From: Paragonimus skrjabini miyazakii
Lineage: Eukaryota > Platyhelminthes > Trematoda > Plagiorchiida > Troglotrematidae
Assembly (NCBI GenBank): GCA_014338405.1
Contig: JTDE01022242.1
Location: 1-64,000, forward strand
Direction: 5' to 3'
DNA: 64,000 nt
The notes under the pieces were generated by a model. It was not told the origin of the DNA, did not search any database, and saw only the letters and a list, made by a program, of their open reading frames with translations. This document shows, piece by piece, positions 37,021-49,261 of this stretch. The position numbers and the translations under genes were made by a program. Within the stretch, counting starts at the first letter, position 1, and the number at the start of each line of letters is the position of its first letter.

Positions 37021-37379
37021 ACCCACCTGCCCACGTAATCTACCAGTTCAAGTGCAGTTGTAATGACGTCTACATAGGCAGGACAGATCGGTGCTTACAT
37101 CAACGTATGGTGTAGCACATTCCTAAGGGTTCATCAACTGAAATGTCAAAAAACGACTTACTGACTGTAACATGCTCAAAAACCCCGGCCTCATCGGTCG
37201 CCAAACACATCTTAGCAACCGGTCACTTAGTTGACCCCATCAAATCGTTCAACATATTGTTGCATAATCGCAACCCGAAACTGTTGGCGATTAGCGAGAC
37301 AATGTTAATCAGACGACATCGGCTAGCTTTGTGTGCACAAAAGGCGCTGACGCAATCAATCTCCTTGCCATGGAATTGA
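37021..37379 (+). pseudogene. GIY-YIG endonuclease domain of the Penelope-like element
   Basis: The reading YQFKCSCNDVYIGRTDRCLH (from about 37042) contains the family Cys-x-Cys and the YIG-R-T core, with QR following. A TAG at 37113-37115 interrupts the E-H region, after which the frame resumes with SSVAKHILATGHLVDP (the H....GH block) and ISETMLIRRHR (about 37288-37320), where the catalytic Glu of the family is expected. It is the 3' domain of the element at 35241-37510 and is disrupted by one stop, so it is inactive as it stands. Confidence 0.85.
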
Positions 37380-37420
37380 TTGCAGTATTAGAGCGTGAAA
37401 GGTCAGAACTATGTGGTTGG

Positions 37421-37510
37421 TTTGTTCAACTGTTTTTGCTATACGCAGTTTGTATAAAATTTGTTAGTTTTACGTTGTCGACTGATGAGAGTAAACCGAT
37501 ATATGTCTTC
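37421..37510 (+). repeat. Penelope-like element, right inverted terminal repeat with mutated hammerhead
   Basis: Inverted match to 35252-35353. It contains CTGATGA (37482-37488) and GA-GTAAA-CC, but the following bases are GATA where GAAA is required and stem III is lost, so this ribozyme copy is inactive. Confidence 0.8.
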
Positions 37511-40500
37511 TCTCTGTTTTGGGTAATATGAGAACCACAGTTTACCAAAATTGTTCACTTCCGGAATGTGATAATGATTTCATTATGTTTACTCTCTCGG
37601 ATTGTTAATTCACAATAAACCGAAAACATGTCTTTGTTTTCTTTAACAACCGACCACCCACTCGACTCTGTTGCCCTATTTTCGGACCGGAATCTCCAAT
37701 TAGTTGAAATTGAGGTCTCATAACAGACTTTCTCTGCGCACACTCCCAAAACAAACTGGCGACATATAGTGATAACTATCGTTTTAGTTGTACAGAATTC
37801 CACCCAATTTCAGATCGCTCCGAAAGGTCGAAAACGTCATACAACCCCGAGATTCTCGGTAGCCACCACTTGTACTACACACTCTCTGTTAGCATGGAAA
37901 AACACACGGTCGGTACAGTTGTCAGTGTTGCATGACCAGATCTTGTTAGAATTCTGATCAATATGCAACCGGCTTTTTAAATGGTCTATTCACCAACAGG
38001 CACATGACCAAAAGCAACCCAGAGGTATCCATTTGTCGACGGGCGTTCTTGCACGCACACCCTCTCTTGTGACCTGAGAATTCGGAAGAAAACGAAAAAA
38101 GGATCAAAGTTAAACAGAGGAGTGCTTTTCCGTACATTTAGCGGGTGAAACTGAACCGACAATCAGGGAACGAGGTGAATGTCGTTTGAACGTGCTTCTT
38201 ACATTCACACAAAAGTTTAACCTGGTGTCCGGTAATTTATGTGCGTTTGAATTTCATTTACGACAGGTCAATGAGTCGTGTGTGATCACAACGTTTGTTA
38301 CTGGGTTTATTGCTGATGCAAACGTGCGAGATATCAAGAGGTTTATTTAACAGGGCTGAGTACAACAACTTACCAGCTAAATATCTCTGCAGAATTTGTC
38401 AAATTGCGTCAGCTATGGTGACCGATTATTAAGGGCCGTCTAGTATTTTGGTGGTCTCCAACATTCTTATCTAAACACAGTCGATATTTAGTCTGTGTTC
38501 ATCACAATGTGGTTTGTTGCCCGCAGAATTCCACAGTCATTACCATTTGCCTTGGTTGTGCATGGTTGACTTTTGGCTACATCCAGCTGTAAACCGTTTA
38601 CTGTTTGATCGTTTTTCCAGGACTTCTGCTTGCTCTTCCCTGACTTAGCCAATCAGGCTAGTCAGATGAACACGATGACATCCATTATGAATAAAATGTA
38701 CCACCCTTCATCGCAGGCAGTCCACTCATATGAATGATTGTGCATTTAAATCAAGAGTTTAGTGTTTGCAAAGTTGAAAACCTGCCGACTGACAAGTATG
38801 GTCTTCTTGCTAGTTTTTATCGTCATTTCCATAATTTTATATAAAAGTTCAAAACTTGACAACGACTATACCTTGTGGGGAAATTAAAAAAAGTCCAGTA
38901 AAATTTGTAAAACCCTACCTGCCACTGTCATAGGATACATATCGATTAACTGCATACAATCCGCTAACAGAGACAGCGGGAAGACCATTTGTGTAAGGAG
39001 CGTACCTATCATTCTTGGAAGTTTTCCAACAAGTGGTCTACCAACATTCACCACCTTTAAGTAATATATAGGAAAATTTTCTGTTGGCAAGTAGCTTGGT
39101 AGACTTCATAATATGAAAGAGAACTAATTATGGATAAGATGGTACTCCGTTAGACTTTTAACCACCGACGGGAACAAGCCGGTCAGACGCGGCAACTGAT
39201 TTCCTTGTACAGCTAAGAAAACAAGCAGAAAGTACTCCGAAGTTTCACATTCGTACTCATCTAATCACTCATCCAACTGTTGTTGGTTGGAGCAACCAGC
39301 CCCTCTGTGAGATCATCTAATGGATTCCCTATAACTTAATCGATTGGATTGAAAAATATTTTTAAGCATTAAATCTTCAAGCTCTTCCCCTGGCCTCATA
39401 TCTTAGCTGGTACAGCACTATTTACTCCCGGATACTTCGTTTCTGCCGATGGTGGGAATTCAACTCAAAATCAGCTTTTCTACGGTTGGGTCTCTTCTAA
39501 AAAAAACAGTAGTCCGCCTGACCAAAGTTTTCCAAGCAGGACGTGAGTAAGTTGACTGAGTTACCGCATATGGTACAATATTATGCAAAGACTAATCGAC
39601 CAGAGAGTGAGTGGCGTGAATGAGTGTTCATGGTTTGACCCAACTAAGTCTTTGTGTACCATTTCAACAAATGGATCCACTAGCCTGTCCATACATGATA
39701 TGCGTTTGTCTACTTGAGCAGCACGCAGTATAGTGTTTCAGTTGATAAATAGCGAGATGGCCCAGTATGGCTCACTAAGCTATCTGTTAATAAACCTGAC
39801 CATAAAGAAATCAGATAATTCACATGTGCCACTGAGGAGAAAGTGCTAAAAGGACCTCATTTTGGAGTGAACAAGTGTTAATTCTCTAACATACAAGAGG
39901 TTAGTAGATAGCAAACTTGTAATGTGGTTTGCCATAATGAGAATATATTCGATACTTGGAGGGTGAGTTGTGAAACTTCTCGAAACCTTCTCGGATAGTT
40001 ATCATCTCCCCTATTACTGGCCAAGTCTTGTGGTAGTTATCTGAATTTGAATAACTTACAAACAGTCCGGTCTCTCGGGTTCAACTGTACAAGAAACCCT
40101 TGTGTGGTTTATTGCAAAGTTACCCGTGAAGTATTTCGAAACCTCCAGTGCGTGACTACATATGCTGAGGAATGTTTGTGGGGACAATGGGACAGAATTA
40201 ATGACATCGCTTAACTCATTTCTGCATTACGAATAGTAGCTTACACCAACAACTTCCTATTCTAACATGTAGCATGTGAAATACAATGTACGGTATAGTG
40301 TGCAATTTAGGGATCTCTGCGAGTTAAGGCTGCAACCCGATAGGGATGGTTCCATTAAATCTTGCCTATATTGATACTTACCTCTCTGCTAACGCCATCC
40401 GGTTCAATTACGCCATTTGATCGGAACCATGGGATGGCACTTATCGAATGGTTTTTTTGTACAAGTCTACAGTGTATTGTAAGGGAATTATTTCAGATTA

Positions 40501-40934
40501 ATAACTGGATTTGTTTGAAAACAACAGTTTAATGGGCTTGTTAGTGAAAGGCTTAACTTAAGTGTTTAGCATGTAAGACTGAACTGGCTTCCTGGTTTAA
40601 TCTCAAGTCATCACGTTTACCTATGATCAACCACAGAGTTCAGAAGAAGGTTATGTTCCTGTTCGATCACAATCAATATTAACCCATGCAGATAATAAAA
40701 TCGATGGGGAGAACGCGTGGCTAAGGGATGTACACACTATAGTTTGACATTAATAGGCGGTCCGGTCATTTTTACGTGCGTGGATGAATGTGCCGCTGGT
40801 CGATGAAGGTGCAACCAGTCAGAACACAGTCTAGGCTTTAGCCCGAGTTTGGAACAGGCAGGCGGCCATAAAACGTATGCAACAAACGAAAGCTGACTGC
40901 GCGTTTACATAGATGGAAAACCACTCATGAGTGC
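37511..40934. other. Non-coding stretch
   Basis: No gene or repeat is recognised. Confidence 0.4.
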
Positions 40935-41110
40935 TGACGGATGTCGCAGCCCTATCGATTCATATTCAGCCACTTTCTAAAGAAGTACTAGACTCGAGTT
41001 TCGCTCTTGTTAGAGCCCTTCAGAAGTGCATGTCCTTGTCAAGGTCGAGGTAAGAACTTGAGTTACGTTTTCAAGAGGTAGCCGATTTCAGCACTGCGCC
41101 ATTATTATCA
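40935..41110 (-). mobile_element. Hammerhead SINE family 2, copy at 41 kb
   Basis: The minus strand begins AATGGCGCAGTGCTGAAATCGG, a good A box, has a degenerate B-box region (AACTCAAGTTCTTACC), then CAAGGACATGCACTT and a hammerhead-like motif. It shares GACATGCACT, GCTCT..AGAGC, CTCGAGTC and TAGT.CTTC with the copy at 21250-21490. Confidence 0.65.
40985..41029 (-). ncRNA. Hammerhead ribozyme, one core change
   Basis: On the minus strand GCACTT (41029-41024) can partly pair with TAGTAC (40990-40985). The core is CTGAAGG (41023-41017), so A9 is changed to G. Stem II GCTCT/AGAGC encloses AACA and is perfect. GAA is intact, stem III is the palindrome ACTCGAGT, and C17 is at 40991. This is close to functional apart from A9. 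Confidence 0.7.
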
Positions 41111-41999
41111 GATTTCTCAACGATAAGTCGTGTGGTTTTCGGTCCACATCGGATATCGAAACCAAACCGTCGTGACGGCAGCATTGCGTTTGCACCTAGC
41201 CCAACGACGAATAGTGTCAAGGATAAGGTTTGATGTGGATGCCTGAACAAGTGCAGTGATTACAATATAAGCAACTAATCCCCTTGCGTATACAGTAGGC
41301 ATATACCACACTATAAGTGTCCCCTCAAGCGATCGCAGATTAGCGAATTTGCGACGAAACATTAGTACCCAGAACTTATGGGCGCATTTATGATAAATGA
41401 AGCAGGTAACGAGAAAAGTCGAGAATCGCTGTGGTATGCTGGACCCCTTTCTGTGTCCGATGTTGAAACCTATTCAAAATCTCTAACCAAGGGTTTCCAG
41501 GCACTACTAGTCGTTGGTTAGGTCTTATAGAGATTATGGACATTCCGGTAGCCCTTGAGTGATCACTCTGTTGCACGGCGCAAACTATGTGGTGTTACAT
41601 GCACTGGTTTACTTCACTAACTCTCAATCATTGGAACTGCAAAACAATGGGATTTTATTGTTGTTTATCTCAATATGTGATCTATTAAAGTTTTATGTTT
41701 ATCACAACAAGCTGGAAGCCAAAGGCGCCCTGTAGCTGACCTTTTTTGAGAGGTCCAGAGTAAATAAAAGTGTTAACACTCGTGGTGGTATAATAGTCTT
41801 AACCCAGAATGTAAGCTTACACTTTGTGCCGCACACACATCAATCTACTAATACGAGAATGAAACAGTTTCTCGCTTTCCAAAAGATATCTGGTAATCGA
41901 TATATTGTAAATGGTTAAATAAGTAATCCTAGCCTCACTCATAAACCAATGTGGCCGAGAGTTTAGGTGAGATAATTTGGTCTTGTTTAGTTCTGATCA

Positions 42000-42200
42000 A
42001 AGGTGTAGTTACCAACGTGATCGCTTCACAAGCATAACGGCCAGTGTATCACACCAGGTCAGAGTAGAAATATGTATACCACTGATAAGCTCTACTAAGA
42101 GCAAAACTTGAGTCCAGTGCTTTGTTTCCAACCAGGCTGGTCAGAGCACTTATCTATCTGTTGTAGTTGGAGTACACTTTTAAACAGTTGGGTGATTGTA
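42000..42200 (+). mobile_element. Hammerhead SINE family 2, degraded copy at 42 kb
   Basis: The recognisable part is CTGATAAGCTCTACTAAGAGCAAAACTTGAGTCCAGTGC (42082-42120, described in pieces): core CTGATAA (G8 changed to A), perfect stem II GCTCT/AGAGC, AAA in place of GAA, stem III ACTTGAGT, and CAGTGC. Stem I is no longer complementary. The tRNA-like head upstream is poorly preserved, so the outer limits are approximate. Confidence 0.5.
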
Positions 42201-42359
42201 TGGGAAGCCAAGTGGAAGTGACTGAAGGATTGCTTCGGTCACCACATACAGTTTATACTGTGCGTTGATTTTCTTAAGCAGACAATTTCGTTATTACAGT
42301 TAAGTGGAAAATCTGTATACCAAATGGATAGCAAACGTTACATTTTACATGTGGATGAA

Positions 42360-42459
42360 NNNNNNNNNNNNNNNNNNNNNNNNNNNNNNNNNNNNNNNNN
42401 NNNNNNNNNNNNNNNNNNNNNNNNNNNNNNNNNNNNNNNNNNNNNNNNNNNNNNNNNNN
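42360..42459. other. Assembly gap (100 N)
   Basis: One hundred N, lying inside the PHD-finger ORF1 fragment. Confidence 0.99.
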
Positions 42460-42728
42460 TTCGTGGAGCGCCCTTGAATAGCCGGAGGCACAGTGGCACC
42501 CTGGTTTTCGTTAAACCTACAGCTCATGCAAATAAAGTTTAAAGCTGAAGAGGCAAGATGTTGGTACTGGTGCTCATTGAGGCCAGTGCATTTGAAGTGG
42601 TACAACTTTTGACACTGGTGGCACTGCATGCCGTTTTGTACGGACATTTTGCACCCGTACCGTCCACAGATACTCACCTCAGTGAGTGTTTGCTGAGTCC
42701 CAGCACTGCAAGATCTAACTCGAGTCAT
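42460..42728 (-). pseudogene. PHD-finger protein fragment, probable CR1-type LINE ORF1
   Basis: The minus-strand frame starts at 42728 and runs into the gap. Residues about 21-72 form a C4-H-C3 zinc-binding pattern: SIC, YGC, MQC, HQC, YHF, FKC, FIC and MSC supply the eight ligands, with typical spacing before FICMSC. A PHD finger followed by a low-complexity tail is established for ORF1 proteins of CR1-group LINEs. The absence of splice signals and the repeat-rich setting favour that origin over a host chromatin reader. The C-terminal part is hidden by the gap, so it is unknown whether the ORF is intact. Confidence 0.6.
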
Positions 42729-44236
42729 CGTCTATAGGAACAGCTATAACAGAAACAGATACAATAGAAATGGATACGACGTAGCCCAAAATTTAAATGA
42801 ATGTGTTATTAGGTGACGAATAACAGTAATTATATGCAACTGTTTGATGCTCAGGGCACCAATAAGACAAAAATATGAGGACACAATAGCAGCAAGAAAA
42901 TTTGAATCAAATTTCGAGTTACCCGCGCACAGATCATTCAAACATCGTGCTTAAGCTCCGTGTGAAATAACAAAGTACATCGATACAAAAATAAATGACC
43001 TTGCACAGTTTATTATGAACGTTAATCATATACATAGAATTGCTTGGATGACATTAATCCAATAATACGTGGCTTTCTTAGTCAAGTTCAATTATTAAAC
43101 TTTCTTGATGAAACTTATAATCTTAGCGTAGTTCAGAAATCTGGTGGTGAACATTGACGGATTAAACTCTGGTATCAATCAGCGCAAGAGCATTCTCGAA
43201 TGAAAATGTGTACCTATTTACTTTTTCTCGTTTCTTATTATTATTGCTACGAAATCAACTTTAACCAATGTGTGAACGTTTTCTCTTCTGTCCTCTGATA
43301 AGTTCTGATAACAGGGTAATATTACTTAGGAAATTTCTCAAATAAATAACGTCGTTTTTCAGCGAACATGCACCCTGTGCTTGACGTGAACCTTGGGTTT
43401 AGATTATGTTCCCAATTACATTCAATACTTGATCTAATTGATGCATGATAAACGATATTCCGCCATTCAATTATCCCAATCGTGCCAATTTTGTGATCAG
43501 GAGCACGTGTACTGGAAACAGTGCATGGTATATATATATGATTCTGGAGACCTCGTTTATCAGTTTCGAATCGTGTTTTTAGTTTTGATGAACCTTATAT
43601 TTCGGTCGCTCTGTATGCATAATTTAAGAATTGGGCGTTTTGTATTTTAATTATGTGGAAGACTGACGGACACTAAAACGGTACACTGTCCGGAAAAATC
43701 GACTTTACCGTATGATCGGTTCAAATTATTGAACTTTATCAGCCTTGGCATTAAACGAGTTTTAATAATGACTTTTGCTAAAATCCGATTTAAAGGTTTG
43801 CGGAAAGATTGTATTTAAGGATTAGCTTCAGAAAAGAAATCTTTTATGTGAAGAGACTTAAGTTAGTAGACTTAACATACGCAGTGGAACTAAACTGAGT
43901 TATGATGTTTTATAGTTGTGATGTATGTGAGTAGACGTCAACACTCTCCTTGTCTTCTCTAAGACGTTAACGACAATGTATATTGCATAAATAGTACAGT
44001 TTCCATAAAAAGCTGGGCGGTGATTTTGTTTTCTAAAATCCCAGAGCGTTCTTGTTCCATCCTTTTTCATCGTTAGATGGCACTCTGTATTTTGAATTCA
44101 TTTATTAGTAAGAGAAGCTCGAATGAATAACTTTGTCCGATCAATCTGAACCGCAATTCAGACTAGTATTTTACGTTTTATTTCTTCAAGTTTTGTCTTT
44201 AACGACCTAATATCTATTTACTATGGCTAACTTCAG
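42729..44236. other. Non-coding stretch, probable intron
   Basis: Nothing recognised; lies directly upstream of the exon at 44237. Confidence 0.35.
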
Positions 44237-44450
44237 ATACATTTACCGAACGTCAAAGGCAGGGACATTTCATACCATCATCTAACACTTGCTACGATAT
44301 CAGCTTCGAACTCTATAGAGAACGACCTGCAGAGTTCGCTAAAGTGGCAACCGCGTCTAACAGACGGGCAAACAGTGCTGAAGTGCAGTCAGCATCTCCA
44401 GTGGCTTCCCCTCGTTCAAATGAGTTATCACAAGCGGCCGATGTAATCAT
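44237..44450 (+). CDS. Exon A of an unknown Ser/Pro-rich protein
   Basis: The acceptor CTAACTTCAG ends at 44236, and the donor is ATCAT|GTGAGT after 44450. Entered with two bases, the frame is open for 70 codons: TFTERQRQGHFIPSSNTCYD, then SFELYRERPAEFAKVATASN, then a Ser/Ala-rich stretch and SQAADVI, leaving two bases (AT). These join with the single leading C of the exon at 54473 to give an Ile codon in frame. No ATG is present, so start-based ORF calling misses it. Balanced amino acid use, consensus splice sites and the phase match support a real internal exon. The family is not recognised. A small alternative is an acceptor a few codons downstream (CAAAG|GCAGG). Confidence 0.7.
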
Positions 44451-47400
44451 GTGAGTCCTAGAATTCATCCGAGCTGTTTTTTGCTACCCTGCTTAATTCA
44501 GTTCCGGTTGGGTCGTGATGAAGTTTGCTGAGTTGGTGTGCTCATTTAGACCGCAGCGTCCAATTTCAATAATACAAGCGTTTTTCTTTTGCAGCGAAGT
44601 GTTCTTGCCAAATTAAGAACGCCAAATTAATCCCGGAACTTAGATTTCATACCGATTTTGTTTCTGTTCCACACACGAGCTAGAAGCAGTTTGTCTGTGA
44701 TGATCAACATGTCTTACAGACCGCATTCGTTCGTAACAGTTATCATTAGAAGTGAGTGAAAATATTTTCAGATGGGATGATGCATCGTAGTCAACTTGTA
44801 CGTGACGAGGTGGAACTCAGCCATGTTGTTTTTCATATGCAGTTATGTTAAACTTTTCTCCTGTATGGTGACTATCTCCTGAACGCACAGAACTATGCCA
44901 TTGTAAGAATCTTAAATGCTGTGATCGAAACGCTACTTTTCTCTCATTCTACTAACAGTCAATACAGAAGATAGACGAATGATCATTGGAAATCTCGCAT
45001 TCTATAATATTTGAGATGGCTCCATAAAGCCGGTCGCTGTACTAGACTTGTTGTGAGGCATCAGTGACGTACTATTGACAAACATCGAAGCTAATGAATC
45101 CAACTCACCCGATGCCAACTGACTCAAGTTGGACTAGTGCATGTCTTGACCTCCAATACGTTAATGTAGTCAGTGATGTGTGATTGAGTACCGATAACTC
45201 GTTTATATGTTGTTTAGTCTCAAATGTTCATTATTACCCTGCCAAACTGCCCTGAGTTACTATTCGTCCGAATCGTGTTTCTATACGTAACTGTCTTCGC
45301 TTTAGGTTCTGTAAGCCCACTTGATGTGTTTTCCTTCGGGTCTCACCGATAGTTTACTGTCACCTGATTTGCGACCAAATCGAATGAGTTAATGGAAAGC
45401 GGTGGTGTACGCTGAACAAAACACAATTCCACTCGGCCGTACAAACGGCGAATCGGTGTGCATTGTAGCAAAACAAACTTAGCCGGCAAGCAAAACAAAA
45501 CACACATACCAAAAAAACGGCTATTTGCCGTAACGCACTGTGTGCTTGTGTATGTGTATCCACTAACTCTTTACGTGCACTGAACGGGAAATCTACTATT
45601 GACAGTTGTCCGACAATGCACGTAACTGCTTTCAAGTTCAACTGTATCGCTTGGTTCATTTGCCTGTTTCCTATGTACAACCAGACACATAGGCCGGCAT
45701 ACTATACATTCAGGTTCTATACCACCCACTGTGTCTGACTGATTACGCCTAACCGAATGGTGCAGTGCGTATGTATGGATCCGCGGAACAATTCATTGGT
45801 TACTGTGATTGTTACATGATGAATGAATGCACTGACCTAAATAAACGGTTCTGAAGTGAATGGAGTGAATGAAAAATGTACCGGACAGTTCAATAGCCCT
45901 GATGATGTCTGTTAGCCTGGGCGCTTAGCTACATGTAGACACCCAAGACATTCTCACTGGACGTCAGCAACCGCCACCATGACATTCACGCTATACGTGT
46001 GTTCAAATACAACCGGACTGCTGTCGAATTTATCCGTACAGAAACAAGTTTACATGACCGGTTTCCTTTGTGTGGAAGGACACTTGTACGGGTTCGCGTA
46101 CATCACCGGAAACGTAACTCGATCGCGATCTTGTACGGAGTAAACGTCAACTCAAATATAGTGGGTACTTAATTGTTCATTGTCGACTATGAACTTGCGG
46201 AGACGAAGGCTTCGTCCACGTAGTACTCGGTCGGATAAATGGCCTTGCAAGTTGACCCGTTATGTTCGGTTTGGCAGCTGGCACCTGGTGCATTTGAAAA
46301 CATGCACCAAATAGGTTCACATGACCCACATTTGGTCCTTGTCTTCGCATTTACACTAGTGTTTTGGATCGCCCAGTGCTGGATAGGGAGACTGTAGCTG
46401 ACCCCAGTTTTCCGGTATGTCAGTACGTTTTGACTTGCTGCATGCTGAACTGCGTTTACTACAGAATTGGCCTCTTTAACTGAATCAGTCCGGCAGCAGG
46501 GTTAGGGAAAATCCTGAGCATCTGGTTTGCGGGTTAGGCAGGCACAAACGACATCGAGTGATATAAACTCGTCTAGTTCGGTTCCGTATACAGTCTCATA
46601 CATGCAAACCGGGGTTTGATACAGCTGAGGAAGTCACGTCGACTGACTCACTGACCAAACGGATGACTGCATTATAATATATAGAACAACACAACTCACA
46701 ACTGCACCTAGTCGAGTAATGGTTATCAGAAATCTATTCTAACCATTGATCATAGTTAGCACACACACCTTCTATTTGGTCCAGTTACCTGTAACCGTTT
46801 GTGAAGTTTGTTCATACCGTTTAGACCACATCATGTCGAAAGAATAAGACTGACAGTGGGTGTTGTTGTTTATAAGCCAAGACTGTCACACTGGCCTTCG
46901 GTCATACGGTTTTGACAATGTAGGACAGCTGATACTTCTAGGCGTATAGTAAAACCCAATCTATTTACCAGCATTTTATAAATTAACCTCTGACAAGCGT
47001 CTCTGTTGTTTGGCGGCACAACATCACACACCAAGCTGAATCGAATGAGCTGACAGTGTGTGCAGTCAACTGCACGTGTTTAACCTGTCTGTAGACCGCG
47101 TCATCTCTCTACCCTCTGCTAGGCTGCATCTTACAACATGAAACATTTCGCAGAATCCAGTTCCACTTTTGGCAAAGGCTTATAGTCGGATAATGAAAGT
47201 TGCCTTAATCTAGCTGTGATGTTCTAATCATGTAATTATCGACTGGACTCAACAAGACAAGTTTTGTTTCTTTTTCCGATTTCCTCTGGTAACTTGAACA
47301 AAAAACTTACGTCCGTACGCTTAGGTTGGGTGATTTTGTCATGCTTCGTAAAGAGTCATGTGGGCGATGGTCAACCCGATCGGCTCACCTATTTGAAGAT

Positions 47401-48565
47401 AGGAGTTCAGCCTACTGTCCTGAAGGCTGTATGCACTACGACAATCGTTGGCTTCACTATGATTTAATTCTTATACGTTTTCTTGGAGTGGACTGGCTGA
47501 ATAACCTACTGAACACAAACGTTGCAAACAACCGTGAGTAGTACTCAGTTTACACGGTAATGACCCTTGACTATACACCGACAAGCTGTTGTTCAAAGGT
47601 TTCATCATTTATGTCCAATGCTCCAACATACGCCATCTTATCGGTGCTATTGAAATGGTTTTATTCCATGAAAATTCCGTCCCAGTTTACTGGCTTTTTT
47701 CGCATAGAATTTCACACGTTCACCTAACAATCTGTTTAAATTAACGTCAAGTGAATCGTAAACCAATGATCTGATCGAACTGACAAGCTGAGACACAAAA
47801 CGCTTGACTTACTGTTGCTGACAGACAAATTACGAGTACTAAAATGCTGCCACTGACGCTGTTTGTAGTCTTTGTTGTGATTGTATTTATGTGGGTCCTG
47901 AAATCACGTTTTTGGGAATCAACTTGGGTGTGGACAACAAAGTGACTGCACATTGTAACTTGTAGTTCGAAAAACATGAGTGAAGTGGAAATAATATCAA
48001 GTACTTAACTAACTGAAAAAGTTCTGTGTAATTTTTTGGAGAACACACACCACTGCTCATGAGTAATCAGGATATCACTCGGCAGATTCAACGTGGTTGG
48101 AGGTTTCAACCATGCAACCAGCCAGAGGTTATAGCACAGACAGAGCGTCTTGTATCGAGACTGTCCGACAAACCGAGAATTACTCACGAAACGCTGTTGA
48201 TAAGTCAGTGGTATTTAACGCGAGAAGTGATGACCTACATAATCTCACGACCGAGAGAGCCAGAGGACAACTTTTGATCCAGCTGACAACAGGAACTACG
48301 GCTGAGCTGTAGCAAGAGGATAACTCTGGTCTGGTGGTTCTTTGCAGTGGATCGGTCGAAAGCTGAGTCCAGCGCATGGTGATACTTAAATAGTGGCAGT
48401 CGAAATCCTCTGCTACTCAGCGGTAAACAGGATACCAGCTGCCTAATTACAGATATCATGGCCCTGCTTCTTGCCAACTTACTGTCGTTCGGATTGTTAG
48501 TCCAACTAGACCAGCAATACTGATTCCAATGATTGTCTTAAAGCTATTCCCTTTTCTTTCGTCAC
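44451..48565. other. Probable intron of the gene spanning 44237-60344
   Basis: Lies between phase-compatible exons A and B. It is somewhat less AT-rich around 45.3-46.7 kb, but no gene is recognised there; the minus-strand open frame at 45360-45680 is not protein-like. Confidence 0.4.
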
Positions 48566-48872
48566 AACGAGACTGGACCTTGACGTGGTGTGACGGCGTG
48601 CGCATCTCGATGATCTGCTGAGCTAAACTGGACGGTGTGGTCACCACACCGACAAAGTCACTCGTACCAGGCAGGCCATAAGGTCTGATAAACCACAGTC
48701 TCCTGGTTCTCCTGGTCAGAGGTTGGGAAAAGGATAGGATCTTTCTCAAGAAAGAGTGCGAGTTCCGGGGAAACTGCCAACCATTGCCTTGAGTTGCAGG
48801 CTTTTGTGTCAAAGTATTCGATTGAGAACCCCAATCTCTTGTTCAGGTCTTGGCGTTCTCGCAGTATTCCAC
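48566..48872 (-). repeat. Dispersed repeat of about 310 bp, copy 1
   Basis: Homologous over its length to 57416-57733 in the same orientation (GAGACTG..CTTGACG.GGTGTG at one end, CTTGG.GTTCTCGCAGTAT / CTTGGTAGTAT at the other). The minus strand keeps the same reading in both copies: RRLWFIRPYGLPG, then TPSSLAQQIIEMRTPSHHVK and VQSRC here. A conserved frame in diverged copies suggests descent from a coding mobile element, which I cannot name. Confidence 0.65.
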
Positions 48873-49261
48873 ACCACACACAACCAGGAATGCTGAAAAT
48901 ATTGTTAGTTACATACTGCGTCCGCCATCTCGCAGCATAAACCGGGTCGCTCTACCTGCTGCATACAACGCAGTGGACAGACAAAAACATGCTACAGTTG
49001 ACTCCTCCATTATCATCAACACCATAGAGAGCAATACATCAGTGGTTCACATTTATGCTTAATTGCCACACAACCATGAGAAAAAATGATGCAAACTCTG
49101 TATAGGAAGAGAAAATAAAAAAGAAGGGTACCTAAGTACTGAAAATAATTACATCGATATCCAATCGTTCAATACAAAAGTACCTTGCAAACAAATAACT
49201 GAGCTGCAAGTGAAGGTAAGGCGTCATCAGCAACACAGCTTCCTTGCGGCTTTCACTACCC

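Larger units (their letters stand above)
35241..37510 (+). mobile_element. Penelope-like retroelement, decayed, with inverted terminal repeats
   Basis: The element is bounded by inverted terminal repeats (35252-35353 and 37421-37510) and encodes, in order, the N-terminal helical region, a Penelope-type reverse transcriptase and a GIY-YIG endonuclease. These are spread over several frames, with stop codons and frameshifts, so no product is made. The left repeat carries a hammerhead core on the minus strand, and the right repeat a mutated one on the plus strand. Penelope-like elements with GIY-YIG domains and hammerhead motifs in their flanking repeats are established; the combination here makes the identification firm. 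Confidence 0.9.

Noticed and set aside
45360..45680. 106-codon minus-strand frame
   Set aside because: Low-quality composition (Phe/Cys/Val-rich stretch) and no recognisable domain or splice borders.
45899..45905. CTGATGA, possible hammerhead core
   Set aside because: No GAAA and no pairing stems follow.
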